The notes beneath the pieces were generated by a model, which was not told the origin of the DNA, did not search any database, and worked only from the letters and a program-made list of their open reading frames with translations. From Symbiodinium natans (lineage: Eukaryota; Sar; Dinophyceae; Suessiales; Symbiodiniaceae), in assembly GCA_905221605.1 (NCBI GenBank), contig CAJNDS010002521.1, forward strand, positions 1 to 64,000: a DNA stretch of 64,000 nucleotides. Reading direction: 5' to 3'. Shown piece by piece: positions 11,201 to 21,983 of the stretch; the first letter of the stretch is position 1; the number at the start of each line of letters is the position of its first letter. Position numbers and translations under genes: made by a program.

Positions 11201-14200
11201 TATATATATATATATACATATATATATGTCTGTATATATATATATATATGAGAGGGGCCTTTATGTACTATGTTGCTACCTGCTTTTCTTTCTATACGGA
11301 GAACCTATGGAAACGTTAAATTATTCAAATTATTTAAATTCTTGGGCTCCGAAAATAACTTAGATAATTTAGATAATTTAAATCACGGAATTTAAATTAT
11401 TCAACTCATTCAAATTCTCGGGTCCCTAAAATAATTTCAAGAATTTCAATACCAGAATTAATACCAGAATTAAATTATTTAAATTCGCCTCGGCTTCCTG
11501 CCGAGAAGCGTCTGGAACAAGCAGACCCGGATCGGGCCTCCTTCCCCCTAACCCAACCCTTTCCCCGCCAAATTTTTTGACGCAACCCCCCCCCCCCCCC
11601 CGCCCTGTGGGACCCCCCCCAATCCCTTGGAGGAGCTGCAAACCGATGCCGTGGAGGGTCCCGCTTGTCGGTGGCTCCTACAGGGGAAGTCCCTCAAAAA
11701 CCCCCCCACCCCCCAAACCCCCCCCCCCCCACCCCCCCCCACCCCCCCCACCCCCACCCCCCCCCCCCCCCCCACCCCCCCCCCACCCACCCCCCCCACC
11801 CCCCCCCCCCCGACCCCCCCCCCCCCCACCCGCTCTGCCCTTCCTCCCTTTTTTTGCGAGACCCTCTTTCCTCCTTTCCTGTCCTGGGGCCGGCCCGGCT
11901 GCCGAGGCGGCGCGCGCAAGCGTTTACAATTATGTAACGTATTTTCGAGGCCCGAGAATTTAAATAATTCAAATAGAGTCCAGATTTCTCCGAGCCCAGA
12001 CCCCGGCCTCGAAAATGATTTAAATAATTTCAATACCGGAATTAAATTATTTAAATTATTTAGATTATTTAAATTATTTAAATTATTCAAATTATTTCCA
12101 TTATTTCAGTTATTTCAATTATTTCAATTATTTAAATTGTTTACATTATTTAAATTATGCAAGTTATTTAAATTGTTTAAATTATTCAAATGATTTAAAT
12201 TATGTAAATTATTTAAATTATTAAAATTTTTAAAATTATTTAAATTATTTAAACGGTCTGGGCTCGGAGAAATCTGGAATCTATTTACATTATTTAATTT
12301 CTCGGGCCTCTTAAATAATTTAAACAATTTAAATAATTTAAATACTTTAAACAATATTTAAATCGGTGATTTAAATTAGTTAAATTATTTTCGAGGCGCG
12401 AGAATTTGAATAATTTAAATAATTTAACTCCGGTATTTAAATTATTTAAATTGTTTTCGAGGCCGGAGAGTTCAAATAAGTTAAACCACTGATTTATATT
12501 ATTTAAATGGTCTGGGCTCGGATAAATCTCTGATGAAGTATGTCCCCTGTGAGGGCTTGGACACCCTCCCGCTTCCAAATTTCAATAATTCGAATAATTG
12601 AATTACGGTATTTAAATTATTGACATTATTTTCGAGGCCGGAAGAAAATTTTTAGGATCCTGCAATCCAGGGCAGAAGAGAATGAAGTGATTGTTGGCAT
12701 CTCAGTTTTTCTTGTACTGGCTTGATATGTGTTTGTTGTTGCCTTGAAGGGTGTCAACGTGCCCTCCTTTTGGTGTGGCCATGCACTTGTTATTTTGTTA
12801 GAATATTATCTGTGTGTTTTAATGACGTACATCACTAAGGTTGCAGCGTGAAGTGGGGCCATCATCCGAATCATCCCCAGCACGAGGCCATTTGAATAGT
12901 GCGACCACGTGAAGTCTTACGCTGTCGTGCCTGCAGGCAGTCCTTCTTTACGCGGAGACCAATACCCTTTGCGCGTTAGGCAACCATGCTGTTTCACCGC
13001 CGGCTCCACGCAATCGGCGAGCGCAGTGGTTCCAGCCCCGCAGCCAACATAATCGCAGATGGACTCTTGAGATCGCAGAATCTTGAAATTGATCTAGCAT
13101 ATGGTTTCTATATAGCAAGTAGGATCAATTAAACGTTTCTGTATGTCACACGGATCTCAAGTATCTGCTGCTTCATGATCAAGCGCAGGCAGACGTGAAA
13201 CGTAAATATAAGTGATGGCTTTTGTTCGTGAAAATTAGGCTAGCCTAGGATCATGATGCTACATTCTCATAGAGACGTCATAAAAGGTTATTGCGCAGCG
13301 GATGCCTTGATTATGAGAGATCGAGCGTGCTTGGCAAAATCCATTTCGCATGCCCGAATTATTTGTCTGCGTAATCTGATAATGCTTCCGCGTGAGAACA
13401 TATATTACTGTCTAGCTTGAGAGCGTAGCCGTTCATGCTCGAATTGGTCAGTCTAGAAGCAGTAAAAAAAGAAAGTGAGTATGCATTGCCCAGTATGTCG
13501 GGGTGAGGTGGTCACCACAGTCCACTACTTAGTCAAGATACTTATTTGTTTTCGCAGTTTACTTAGTATATGTACCACTGATCCAGGTGCGAGTTTATGG
13601 CGCGGAAGGCGCGGACGACTGTCCAGTGTGCGTGCAGGCCAGGCATGAATCGAAAGCAGTCTGTGCTAGCATGAGACTCAAACTGTCTAAGGGGAAAAAG
13701 AACCTCCCGGTTCTCGTAACCTGCGGTCACACGTATTGCGCCGAGTGTGTGGACGAGATGCAGGCCATGCTTTCGATCTGGTAACAGGTTTTCTTGATTT
13801 TGTCTGCAAGTCGAGAAAATCTCAGGCCCATGGTGCAGGCGTGGATCTTATTACTTGTTTTGTTTTTTATGCTTTTTCTTTACATATACAAGGTCCCGCA
13901 GACACGGCGGGCGGCACCGTGTGAGCCTCAGTTGTCTGCAAAAAAAGTTGAAGCTACCAGCTCACAGGAGAGTGTGGCCTATGCGTTTTGCTTAGATATT
14001 CAAATGTAGACAAAAATTCTATCTTCAATCTACATATGTGCACGCTGAGGACACAACGCGATGGCATAAGCAGTCCGTGTGGGTCTCAATTGCTTGCAAG
14101 AAAAATATTGGGGCTTCAACCTTTTCACATCTCAGGCTACCAGCTCACAACAGAGAGTCACCAACGGGTGTTCCTTAGATATAATCCTTGGCATCTGGCC

Positions 14201-14544
14201 TGGATTCTTTTTTTGCGGGTTTCAAAAATAAGAATCTTAATTTTAACGCTACGCGACCCGCCTCGGCCCCGCCCAGCGCATCCGCGTGAGCATGGTGATT
14301 CCGCAGCGCCCAAGTCGCTGGACCCCAAGCAATAAGGGTTGGGTTTAGGGTTTAGGGTTCCGGGTTTATGGTTTATGGTTTAGTTTAGGATTGAGGGCTT
14401 AGGGCTCAAGGTTCACGCTTTGGGGTTTAGGGTTTTTTTGGGAGTAGGGTTCAAGACGGTTCGGCTTGGATTGATCGTAGGGTTGAGCCAGGCCCCTCAG
14501 GGGCGTAGGGGGAGTGGGGGGGGAAGGGGGGCGGAGGGGGGTGT

Positions 14545-14593
<49 letters not shown>

Positions 14594-17500
14594 TTGTTGA
14601 AGATTTGAGGGTTGCGTGCTTCGGGCTTAAGGTCTAAGGTTGAAGGTTTAGGGTTGAGGTTCAAGCTTAGACTCTTCGGCTCGTGCGCCGTGCTCACACC
14701 CAACATTCTGTCGTGGCTTTGGGCGGGGAAAAGGGGAGGGGGGGGTGGGGGGGGGGTGTAAGGGTGTGTTAGCTAAAATACAGTGTTTAGTTCAGAGTTC
14801 AAGTTAAGCTGCTTGCTTATCAGCTTATCAGGGGGAGGTGCGGGGTGGGGGGGGAGGGCTGATTATAGCTATTCAATATGTGTTAGTTAAAAGAGCTTAG
14901 GTTTTGCTCATTGGGGGATGATTGCTTCAGGTAAAGTTTTAAGTACAAAGCTTAGGTTTTGCTTATTGGGGGATGTTTACTGAAATACAGCCGGTGTTTT
15001 CACAGCTTCGAGCAAAACAGAGACATGGCACAGAAGAAGAGCAAGGTGGATCAGAACATCCCAGAAAGAGTGAAAGCCTATCTGCTCACCTGTGAGAAAA
15101 GGCTCTGTGCTGCTTCTTTGGGTTGGCCTTCTTACTCTGCTCGGAAGCCATCCCATGAGGGGTAGGGGGCGGGGTAGGGGGGGGTTAGCGGGGGGGGGGG
15201 GTAGGGGCGGGGGTCGGGTGGGGGGGAGGGGGGGGGGCGCGCGTTTGAGGCAACAAAAGGGTGCGAAAAATGGTTGTGTGGGGGGAGGATTTGGAGGGGG
15301 GGTGCCTGTTCTCACAACCTGTACACCTCCGACCCAAACCTCGGCGGATATTGATATACACTATGCGTAAACGCTGGAGGCGCGACATCCAGGGCCATAC
15401 CAAGTCTTGCTCTCAGACTTGTGTGTAGTTCACAAGAGAAGTTTTTTTGCCACAGTCAAACAAAATATCTTCCCAGGTCCGCAGTATTTCTAAACCCTAA
15501 ACCCGAAATCCTGCAGTAAAAACGCTATTTCATGCTGCAGGCCAAGAGTCCGCAGCCAGCCACCTCCTTATTTTCTTTACGTCGTCAACGCAGTTGCAGA
15601 ATGTTTTTTTCTGGACAACCTGCAGGTGAAGCCTCTCAGTGAAGATGATCGTCGCCTACTCGGCCGCTGGCTTGAGGACAGAATAAAAGAAAGAAACGAA
15701 GCAAGATAAGGAGTACGTGAAATCTGGCACCAAGTTCATCCGCACCGCTTCTGGAGAGGCCACTTGCTCATTGTTTTTTCTTGCGTTTATAGTTTTTATT
15801 TATGTATTTCTGAGGTCTGGCCTGTTGAGACCGAGAGTGAGGAGACGTCTTGCTTTACTATTTTAAGTGGATGTTTTGGTGTATTTATCTGTGTGTGTAT
15901 CAGGATGAAGGGGACGAGCTCAAGGAGCCAGTGCGGGCCTTATTTGTTGTCTAAAATTAAGCATATTCTTGAAGATGGTTTTCTTTTTTTCTTTTATGAG
16001 TATTCTTGGTTATTTTGTTTAAGAATCCTATCTAAGACAAGGAGCTTATCGCAGATGATGACGGACACGACAACGTGCGCGCCTTATTTTGTGAAGCAGT
16101 GTTAGATTCTTTATAGGTATTTTCTGTTTATGTAGTTGAAGTGTAATGCTAAAAAGTAAACGCGCAGGACTCTGAGGAAAAAACGGACGTTACTGACAAG
16201 CCAGTCTGGGCCTTACTTTCTAAATAAAAATCGAAGTTCATATATTCGTACATATTGATGCTGTATTTGTACGAGGCTGACGAAGTCATGGAGCCAGTGC
16301 GGACCTCATTTGTTGTCTAAAATTCAGCATAGTCTTGGTTATTTTGTTTAAGAATCGAGGAGCTCATCGCAGATGATGAAGGACAACGCGTGCGCCTTAT
16401 TTTGTGAAGCAGTGTTAGATTTTTTTATATGTGTTTTCTGTTTATGTAGTGTAAGTGCAATGTTAAAGGTGATGTTGTTTAAGCATGTTGTTTACAACAA
16501 GCAGGATTGCCCAACTGATGACAAGTACGAAGACGCTTGTGTCTCAGCATCTGGAGCGCGCTATTTTAATTGTTAAGCTTTAAGAATTGTTTGCTAAGGG
16601 CCGATACATGCGGCTGCTGCTGCGCTGAAGCTGAGCATGGCGACATGCAGAAAAATTTCTGAATAGCAGTGTAGAGAATTTCTTTCGCTATTTTTATAGG
16701 CATTTTTGAAATAGATGTGGATTACAGTTGAAAGTATGAGCAACAGGCACACAGCAGCGCCTACAGGCTATATGCATATTTGAAATAGATGTGGATTACA
16801 ATTGAAAGTAGAAGCAACAGGTACACAGCAGCGCCTACACGAAAAAAAAACATCACAACAGGCTCAAAACAATTTTCAAAATAGCAGTGCAGGGTTCTTT
16901 GTTTGGTGTGCTTGGATGCATTTTGTAAATATATGACCATCGCAATTGAAAGTACAAGGAAAAGGCTTACATGAATAATTGCAACAAAAAACATCACAAC
17001 AAGGTAAAATCAATTTTCAGAATACCAGTGTAGGGACTTTATTTTTGGTCTGTTTCGATGCATTTATCAAATACACAAAAGAAACACCGTTGAAAGTATA
17101 AGCAACAGGCGCACAGCAGCACCTGTGCGGACAAAAACATCACAACAAACCAAAACAGTTGTCAGAATAGCAGTGTAGAGATTTTTTAGTATGTTTTGGT
17201 GCATTTTGTAAATATATAACAATCGCAAACAGGGTTAGGGTTTAGAGTTCGGTGTTAAAGCTTAGGGTCCTTCTGCAGCCTTAAGTGGCTATATGCATAC
17301 ATGCAGAGCCATATCTTTAGCCATTATATCAAACGACTTCTTGGAGCGATACAAAAGAACGTGGTAGACGCGCTCATGTATAGTTCCATATATATGTTTA
17401 TTTATTAAGTTTTGCTTCATTTTTTAAGTGGTTATGTAAAAATTATGCCAAAAGAGCCCTAAAGGTCTCAGGCTCATATATATATATATGTATCATTGAA

Positions 17501-18549
17501 AGTTTGATATTAGATATTATATTATATGTAATGTATAATCGTCGCAAGGCAAGGCTACTGGGTTTACCAAGAGAGCTTCCTCTGACAGGCAATACGACCT
17601 GGACAGCGCCCAAGGAAGGCGGATGCCTCGGAGCAACGCGCGGTCGCGAGTCGCGAGGAACCCTAAACCCTAAACCCTAAACCCCAGACCCTAGACCCTA
17701 AACCCTAAACCCTTTGCCTCTGAGGTCCTGAAATTGCAGCGACTAAACGAGCTCTGTGCTGGTGAGCTGGACAGCTTGACCTATCAGGCCGGCAATTTCG
17801 ACTGCAGGGTGGCACTGGCAGTGTTGAGGAAACTCGGAAACTGGAGACTCAACTCGACTAAAGTTACGAACAAAAGAGCTTTGCCAACAGTAATCCTTAG
17901 GGCCTTAGGGTGGTCTGCAGACCTGCACTCCAGAGACTCCGCAGCCTGCGGCCCTGCAGGACCTCAAAGAGTTCTATCCGGAGGCAACTCGTCTTCGTTC
18001 AGCCATGTGCCGTCTTCTGAAGGCAACTCTAAACGCAACCTTGATGGTTTGGGCAACAAGAAGCCTCGTTCGGAGCCGAAGGGTTTCGGGTTTAGGGTTT
18101 AGGGTTTAGGGTTTAGGGTTTAGGGTTAGGGTTTAGAGTTTAGGGTTTATGCAGCTTTTTGCGTTCCAGGAGTTTGCCGCGCGGCAACGGGACAAGCTCA
18201 ACTACCGCTATCCGGGTGTTGGGGGCGAAAGCTACCAGGATGCGCTGTCAGCGTATTCTCGAGCCTAGAAAGAAACTGCAACGTTTTCTTGTGTACTCTC
18301 CAGCACTTCTAGTCTTGACAAATTCATGAAGACGCTGCGGCGGGAGGATGTGCTGTTTAGACTCTCCTTCCTGGTCTTACGACTGGAGCAGATCATTGGC
18401 AACGTTCTCATTGTCTGCGACAAGGCATGTTGTTTTGCTACTGGCTTTGTTGTTGCGCGGGCTGTGAGCAGTTTGCCTCTGCCCCAGTGCCATCACGCGA
18501 GGCAGTTTGCCGTGTTCTCCTTGCATACTATCGCAGCTTGGATGATCCT
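8241..18549 (+). CDS. 6-phosphofructo-2-kinase/fructose-2,6-bisphosphatase (PFKFB), multi-exon
   Basis: This cytosolic enzyme makes and breaks fructose 2,6-bisphosphate, the regulator of glycolysis. Exon 8241-8675 holds most of the kinase domain: GLPARGKSYISK (Walker A), LFNAGNLRR, GILDATNTTLERR. Later exons follow the family order: 8815-8909 (ALHDFLERVDQYALVYEPV), from 9052 (GYIKLINAG), 9375-9458 (YIVGLMSSINLG, GETEHD), from 9966 (GILGGDSALTAAGRR), about 10152-10200 (HAAALARLLTSQ), to 10792 (VMCGTLTRHLQTVEALK), 17725-17787 (RLNELCAGELDSLTYQ), from 18170 (EFAARQRDKLNYRYPG), to 18424 (IIGNVLIVCDK), and 18502-18548 (AVCRVLLAYYRSLDD). Phases agree at the junctions 8675/8815, 8909/9052, 9458/9966, 10792/17725 and 18424/18502. 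Donors are GA, GT, GA, GT and GC. About 20 residues between exons 3 and 4, the start codon and the C-terminus were not found; a weak last-exon candidate lies near 19088-19150. Both phosphatase histidines are replaced (RHG by MVG, CHQ by CDK), so I infer a kinase-only product. Confidence 0.9.
9113..9215. mobile_element. Family A MITE-like element, copy 4 (PFKFB intron)
   Basis: Left CCCAAAGAGCCCAAGACCTC, right ATTAGGTATTGGGCTCTCTG. It sits between the GYIKLINAG exon and the GETEHD exon of PFKFB. Confidence 0.85.
9636..9750. mobile_element. Family D MITE-like element, copy 1
   Basis: Family D has ends CTATTTGCTTAAGAACCCC and GGGGTTCTTAAGCAAATAG around an AT-rich centre containing CTTCCTTATAAGG. 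This copy reads CTATTTGCTTAAGGACCC on the left and GGTTCGTAAGCAAATGG on the right, with a run of G before the right end. It abuts a family C copy, and both lie in a PFKFB intron. Confidence 0.78.
9757..9836. mobile_element. Family C MITE-like element, copy 6 (shortened)
   Basis: Runs from CAACATAGGGGTGCCCCAAC to GCCCCTATTTTCGGAAACCC, directly next to a family D copy, within a PFKFB intron. Confidence 0.7.
10250..10452. repeat. (TTTTAAGGG)n tandem array
   Basis: About 20 units of a 9-base telomere-like variant, TTTTAAGGG, with scattered changes (TCTTAAGGG, TTTCAAGGG). It lies in a PFKFB intron. The open frames it creates (Leu-Lys-Thr and Leu-Lys-Pro repeats) are an effect of a repeat length divisible by three. 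Confidence 0.92.
10568..10672. mobile_element. Family C MITE-like element, copy 7
   Basis: Runs from TGGGTATCTCCCTAAGTAGG to GGTACCCCTATGTTCGGAAC, in the PFKFB intron about 60 bases before the VMCGTLTRHLQ exon. Confidence 0.75.
10826..11250. repeat. AT-rich microsatellite (TATATTATA-type)
   Basis: Tandem TATATATTA and TA repeats. Together with the next block it opens the AT-rich insert that fills the 6.9 kb PFKFB intron. There is no sign of coding. Confidence 0.9.
11290..12660. repeat. AT-rich 9-base satellite with palindromic GC islands
   Basis: Most of this block is AAATTATTT/AAATAATTT tandem repeat, interrupted many times by a GC-rich motif (TCTCGGGCCTCTTAAA, TTTTCGAGGCCCGAGAATTT and similar). 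The motif is partly palindromic and appears near 11340, 11420, 11942, 12005, 12245, 12300, 12390, 12450, 12505 and 12630. A C-rich tract is embedded at 11584-11830. The unit looks like a longer degenerate satellite. The long Asn-Leu and Phe-Lys-Leu open frames are repeat artefacts. Confidence 0.75.
11584..11830. repeat. C-rich low-complexity tract
   Basis: Runs of C interrupted by single A (CCCCCACCCC) over about 250 bases. Similar G-rich tracts on this strand lie at 14515-15240 and 39330-39503. The poly-Pro and poly-Gly open frames are artefacts. One 66-base stretch before it (11631-11697) stays open but shows no family motif. Confidence 0.9.
13587..13763 (+). CDS. RING-finger exon nested in PFKFB intron (partial)
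   Basis: This open segment follows an ATCCAG|GTG acceptor. It encodes a zinc-binding half-RING: DDCPVC (first CxxC), a charged spacer, then PVLVTCGHTYCAEC (Cys, His, CxxC). That is six of the eight ligands of a C3HC4 RING; the last CxxC is not in this exon. A GC donor after DEMQ at 13763, or a GT at 13783, could end the exon. RING proteins are usually ubiquitin E3 ligases, but the half domain alone does not prove this. It lies on the same strand as PFKFB, inside its 10793-17724 intron, so it is a nested gene, a fragment carried in by insertion, or an alternative exon. Confidence 0.6.
14239..14510. repeat. Dispersed repeat I, copy 1
   Basis: A block beginning TTTTAACGCTACGCGACCCG and running through CAAGTCGCTGGACCCCAAGC, a telomere-like stretch, and GGTTGAGCCAGGCCCCT. 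It recurs with high identity at 39039-39308. Both copies run straight into long G-rich tracts. The first 95 bases are GC-rich and open but match no family I know. Confidence 0.85.
14515..15240. repeat. G-rich tracts including a run of about 46 G
   Basis: GGGGGAGGGG-type sequence with an uninterrupted run of G at about 14545-14590, then shorter G-rich patches at 14736-14757, 14830-14857 and 15165-15240. Long G runs are G-quadruplex candidates and also prone to assembly error. Confidence 0.88.
15012..15709 (+). CDS. Candidate exons in the PFKFB intron insert (unrecognised)
   Basis: Two open segments look protein-like. The first runs from about 15012 to 15110 and includes a possible start at 15025 (MAQKKSKVDQNIPERVKAYL). 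The second starts after a TGCAG acceptor at 15626 and ends at a TAA at 15707-15709 (SEDDRRLLGRWLEDRIKERN). They share a strand with the RING exon and could be its continuation. I recognise no domain. Confidence 0.3.
15930..16440 (+). repeat. Tandem duplication of a 330-base unit with acidic mini-exons
   Basis: The stretch around 15945-16115 (GCCTTATTTGTTGTCTAAAA, GCGCCTTATTTTGTGAAGCA) is repeated at 16296-16430 with small changes. Each copy includes short open bits such as ADDDGHDNVRALFCEAV. A third, more diverged relative lies near 16198-16220. This looks like tandem duplication of a small exon with its flanks. Confidence 0.6.
16638..17235. repeat. Diverged tandem repeats, roughly 150 bases each
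   Basis: About four imperfect copies of a unit with AGAATAGCAGTGTAGAG, TTGAAAGTATAAGCAACAGG, CACAGCAGCGCCTAC and AACATCACAACA. AT-rich, non-coding, at the 3' end of the PFKFB intron insert. Confidence 0.75.
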
Positions 18550-18894
18550 AAACCCTAAACCTAAACCCCAAACCCTCCGACTTTGTACCGGCTCCTGCAA
18601 TTCTGAGTGTCTGGTCATGACGAGAAGCATGAAGCGCGAGCTGACCAGGTGGGGTGAAGAACGAAGACATGCCATATCTCGAGGCGAGACCCGGAGTGTT
18701 CCTTGGCAGCATCTTGAACAATGTTTCATTCTGATTACATGAGTGTAAGAATTCTAAAGTAGAAACGGAATAAAAATATAAGCCTATAACAGGAATAACA
18801 ATAGTCCACGGGAGGAGGGGAGACGGTCTCAGGATGACTTTTGAAAGATCTCACATCGGCTTCACAGAGGACTGCACGCCACACTACCAGATAT

Positions 18895-19001
18895 GGGGGT
18901 TTTTCGAAACAGGGGTAAGTTACCCGCTTGGGCGGCTCCCCTATGAAGGATTCGGGTGTTCTGGGGTCTAGATTAGGGGCACCCATGGTTTTCCGAAACA
19001 A
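18895..19001. mobile_element. Family C MITE-like element, copy 8
   Basis: Runs from GGGGGTTTTTCGAAACAGGG to GGCACCCATGGTTTTCCGAA. It lies downstream of the last certain PFKFB exon. Confidence 0.7.
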
Positions 19002-19684
19002 GCCCACAGCTGCCCTTTTGCAGGATTACGTGCACAAGCTGGGGATGAACCCGAACCCGAATACCACCGGCTCCTGCGCTGAGCTCCAAAGTTGCGTGTA
19101 GATGTGCCGGGTCCACCTGCACATCTGCATTTTGTCGCCACCCCCCCATCCCACCCCAATTGTCCGCAACTGTGCGGTAGCAGTCTGGCAGCCGGCGCCA
19201 TGCGAGAGTGAAGCAGTACAGGTCAGACCCACATGGCTGGCGACTTGTTTCCCCGCGTGCTTGGATATTTCTACGAATCCGGAGCTCTCACATTGCGCCA
19301 GTATGCGCAGCGTGCAGCAACTTGCTGTAGCAGCTGAGGAGCACCGCGCTGGTGCTTGTAGACAAACCATATACCCTTTGAGCGCCGCCAACCCTAAACC
19401 CAAAACTCGAAACGCTAGACCCTAAAACTGTTTCTTGAAGTTGCCCGTGCTGCTGGCGAAGCAGCCGAGTGCAGTTCATTTCACTTAGCTGCAGAGCTTT
19501 TGAAGGCGCATTCGATTCGAAAAGCTGATTAAGACCGCAGGAGTTCGCAAGCCAATCTTCAGCATGAACCACCACCCTCCCTTCACTTCCAAAAGATTGG
19601 TGAGCAAGCTATGCCTTGCTGGCTTGGATTTCACAGCCCATGTTTGCGAATTCGAGGAAATCTGTAACTGGATGTATACATGTA

Positions 19685-20272
19685 TGTATATATTAATGTA
19701 TGTAATGTAATGTAATGTCATGTCATGTAATGTAATGTAATGTACTGTATGTATGTTAGTTATGTATGTATACATGTTATGTTATGTTATGTTATGTTAT
19801 GTTATGTTATGTTATGTTATGTTATGTTATGTTATGTTATGTTATCTTATGTTATGTTATGTTATGTTATGTTATGTTATGTTATGTTATGTTATGTTAT
19901 GTTATGTTATGTTATGTTATGTTATGTTATGTACGTATGTATGTAGGTATGTATGTATGTATGTATGTATGTATGTATGTATGTATGTATGTATGTATGT
20001 ATGTATGTATGTATGTATGTATGTATGTATGTATGTATGTATGTATGTATGTTATGTATGTATGTATGTATGTATGTATGTATGTATGTATGTATGTATG
20101 TATGTATGTATGTATGTATGTATGTATGTATGTATGTATGTATGTATGTATGTATGTATGTATGTATGTATGTATGTATGTATGTATGTATGTATGTATG
20201 TATGTATGTATGTATGTATGTATGTATGTATGTATGTATGTATGTATGTATGTATTGTGTGTGTGTGTGTGT
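19685..20272. repeat. Compound microsatellite: TTATG, then ATGT, then GT
   Basis: A short TGTAA/TGTCA stretch (19685-19750) leads into about 32 units of the pentamer TTATG (19773-19932). About 78 units of the tetramer ATGT follow (19935-20254) with one phase slip near 20050, then a GT run (20255-20272). The long Tyr-Val-Cys-Met and Ile-His-Thr-Tyr frames on both strands are artefacts. Confidence 0.97.
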
Positions 20273-20506
20273 GCTCAAGTAAGTTCGGGCGTCTCGAGAG
20301 AACATGAACAGATGCAGGTGTCATCAACGTATCTCGCTTTTGTTCGACATGTTATTGCCAGGGTTGGAGGTCACAGTTCAAATGTAAAACATTCAAGAAT
20401 ACGGTGTTGCCCCGGTTGTAGCCCGAACGTATTCTAGTGAGGTCTGGCCTTGTGGCGCGCGATGTGCAGACCCCAGTGCTGAGACATAGAAGCGAGTCTA
20501 CCATGG

Positions 20507-20625
20507 CACTTGACGGTTCGTGGGTAGCTATAAGTCGGGTTAGAGTACCTGCAAGAAGGTTATTACCAGTTAGAATGACAGCTACCCGACTTACATCACC
20601 ACTTCTAAATACCCGTGAACCGCAA
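20507..20625. mobile_element. Family B element, copy 4 (diverged)
   Basis: Left CACTTGACGGTTCGTGGGTA, right TACCCGTGAACCGCAAG. The arms still pair. Confidence 0.75.
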
Positions 20626-21983
20626 GCCCTAGACCCTTTTCCCTAAACCCTAAACCCTAGACCCTAGACCCTAAACCCTTCCTGCTGCTTATGCCTCCCA
20701 AGCCTTGTCCAAGGGCACTCCCATGGCCACAGCGCGGAGGCGCCACGCAGTTGCTTTGGGAGTCTATTAGGGTTTAGGGTTTAGGGTTTAGGGTTTAGGG
20801 TCTAGGATGCTTGTTGATCCTTGTACAACCTTGTACGCCCGGCTTGATTTCGCAGGACTAGGACTCACATAGGGTTTAGTTTGAGGGCGCGTTGTTCGGG
20901 TAATGTTCCCTTCGTATGAAATCCCCCCCCCCCGTTGTTGAAGGCCGAGGGCTCCGCAATTAGACAGAAACCTGTGGACGTACCTGTGCAGTCAAAGTAT
21001 GAGCTGGTACACAGAGTAGGAGAGGCCTGGGGAGCCAGATGAGCAGTTCCCCGCATTGCCCTCCCCCTTCACGGCAAGACCTTGGTTTGCGCAAAGCCGC
21101 TTAGCGACGCGCGCCCACGTTCCATGCGCACATGTCAGAGGAGTAGTCCGATGCATGGAACGCGAAAAGGAAAGCCGAGATGGGCAACTTAAACCTCAAC
21201 ATTTCATATACATATATATATATATGTATTATATATATATAGAATACACAGATGTAGACTATATGTATATACACATACATATATGTAGACTATATATATA
21301 TATATATGGTCTGCTGTTCCACTGGTCCTCTTCTCCCATGGTCCCCGTGAACTGCTTATGCCATAACCGAGCCGCAATTTAAAGGTCGCATCAGCCCCCA
21401 GCCAAAGCCAAAGCCAACCCATGCTTTTAAACGTTTCCATGTCCTCGTTGTTTCCCAAGTAAGGCCTTGGAATCTAAGCCACTTGGCAAGGTGAAAGGCC
21501 GTGCTGACGCTCTTGATCACTGTTGCAATGGGGGTATCGGCCTATCAACAAAAATGCAACCAGTGCAGCCCCCCCACCCCTCTCGCGCTTGTCAAGACAA
21601 GCACATGCCTGGCAAGTCCCATCAAAACATAACAAGACCACAAGCCATATCCCCGCCGCCCCCAACTGACCATCTTTGGTCTTGAACATGTCTTTGCACA
21701 GCCACTCAGGGGACCAAAAACGAACCAAAGCAAGACACCCACCTGCTACTGCACAAGTACATGTTTCCTACGTGCAGGCTAAGCCTGTTGCCTAAGTCTC
21801 AGTCCAGAACCCTCGTGACACAAGATTCCCCTAAACCCTAAACCCTAAACCCTAAACCCTAAACCCTAAACTCTAAACCGGTGCGCAGGATGCGCCTTTT
21901 GGTCGGAATTGGGCAGCAGAAGTTCTGCCGCCTCGCCCCTGAAGGGTGAAGAGTGAAGAGTGAAGGGTGTGGGGGTCTCGCTT

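Larger units (their letters stand above)
19002..20690. other. Spacer between PFKFB and the next exons
   Basis: Contains a possible PFKFB terminal exon near 19088-19150 (RVHLHICILSP, where the family has a conserved PLHTVLKLTP). It also has a long microsatellite (19685-20272), a family B copy and short telomere-type arrays. No other gene is recognised. Confidence 0.4.

Noticed and set aside
11548-12193. Long Pro-rich, Gly-rich and Asn-Leu-rich frames
   Set aside because: Low-complexity C-tract and AAATTATTT satellite; several frames and both strands are open.
19740-20437. Open frames of 60-220 codons with Tyr-Val-Cys-Met or Ile-His-Thr-Tyr repeats on both strands
   Set aside because: They are translations of the TTATG/ATGT microsatellite, open in several frames and on both strands.
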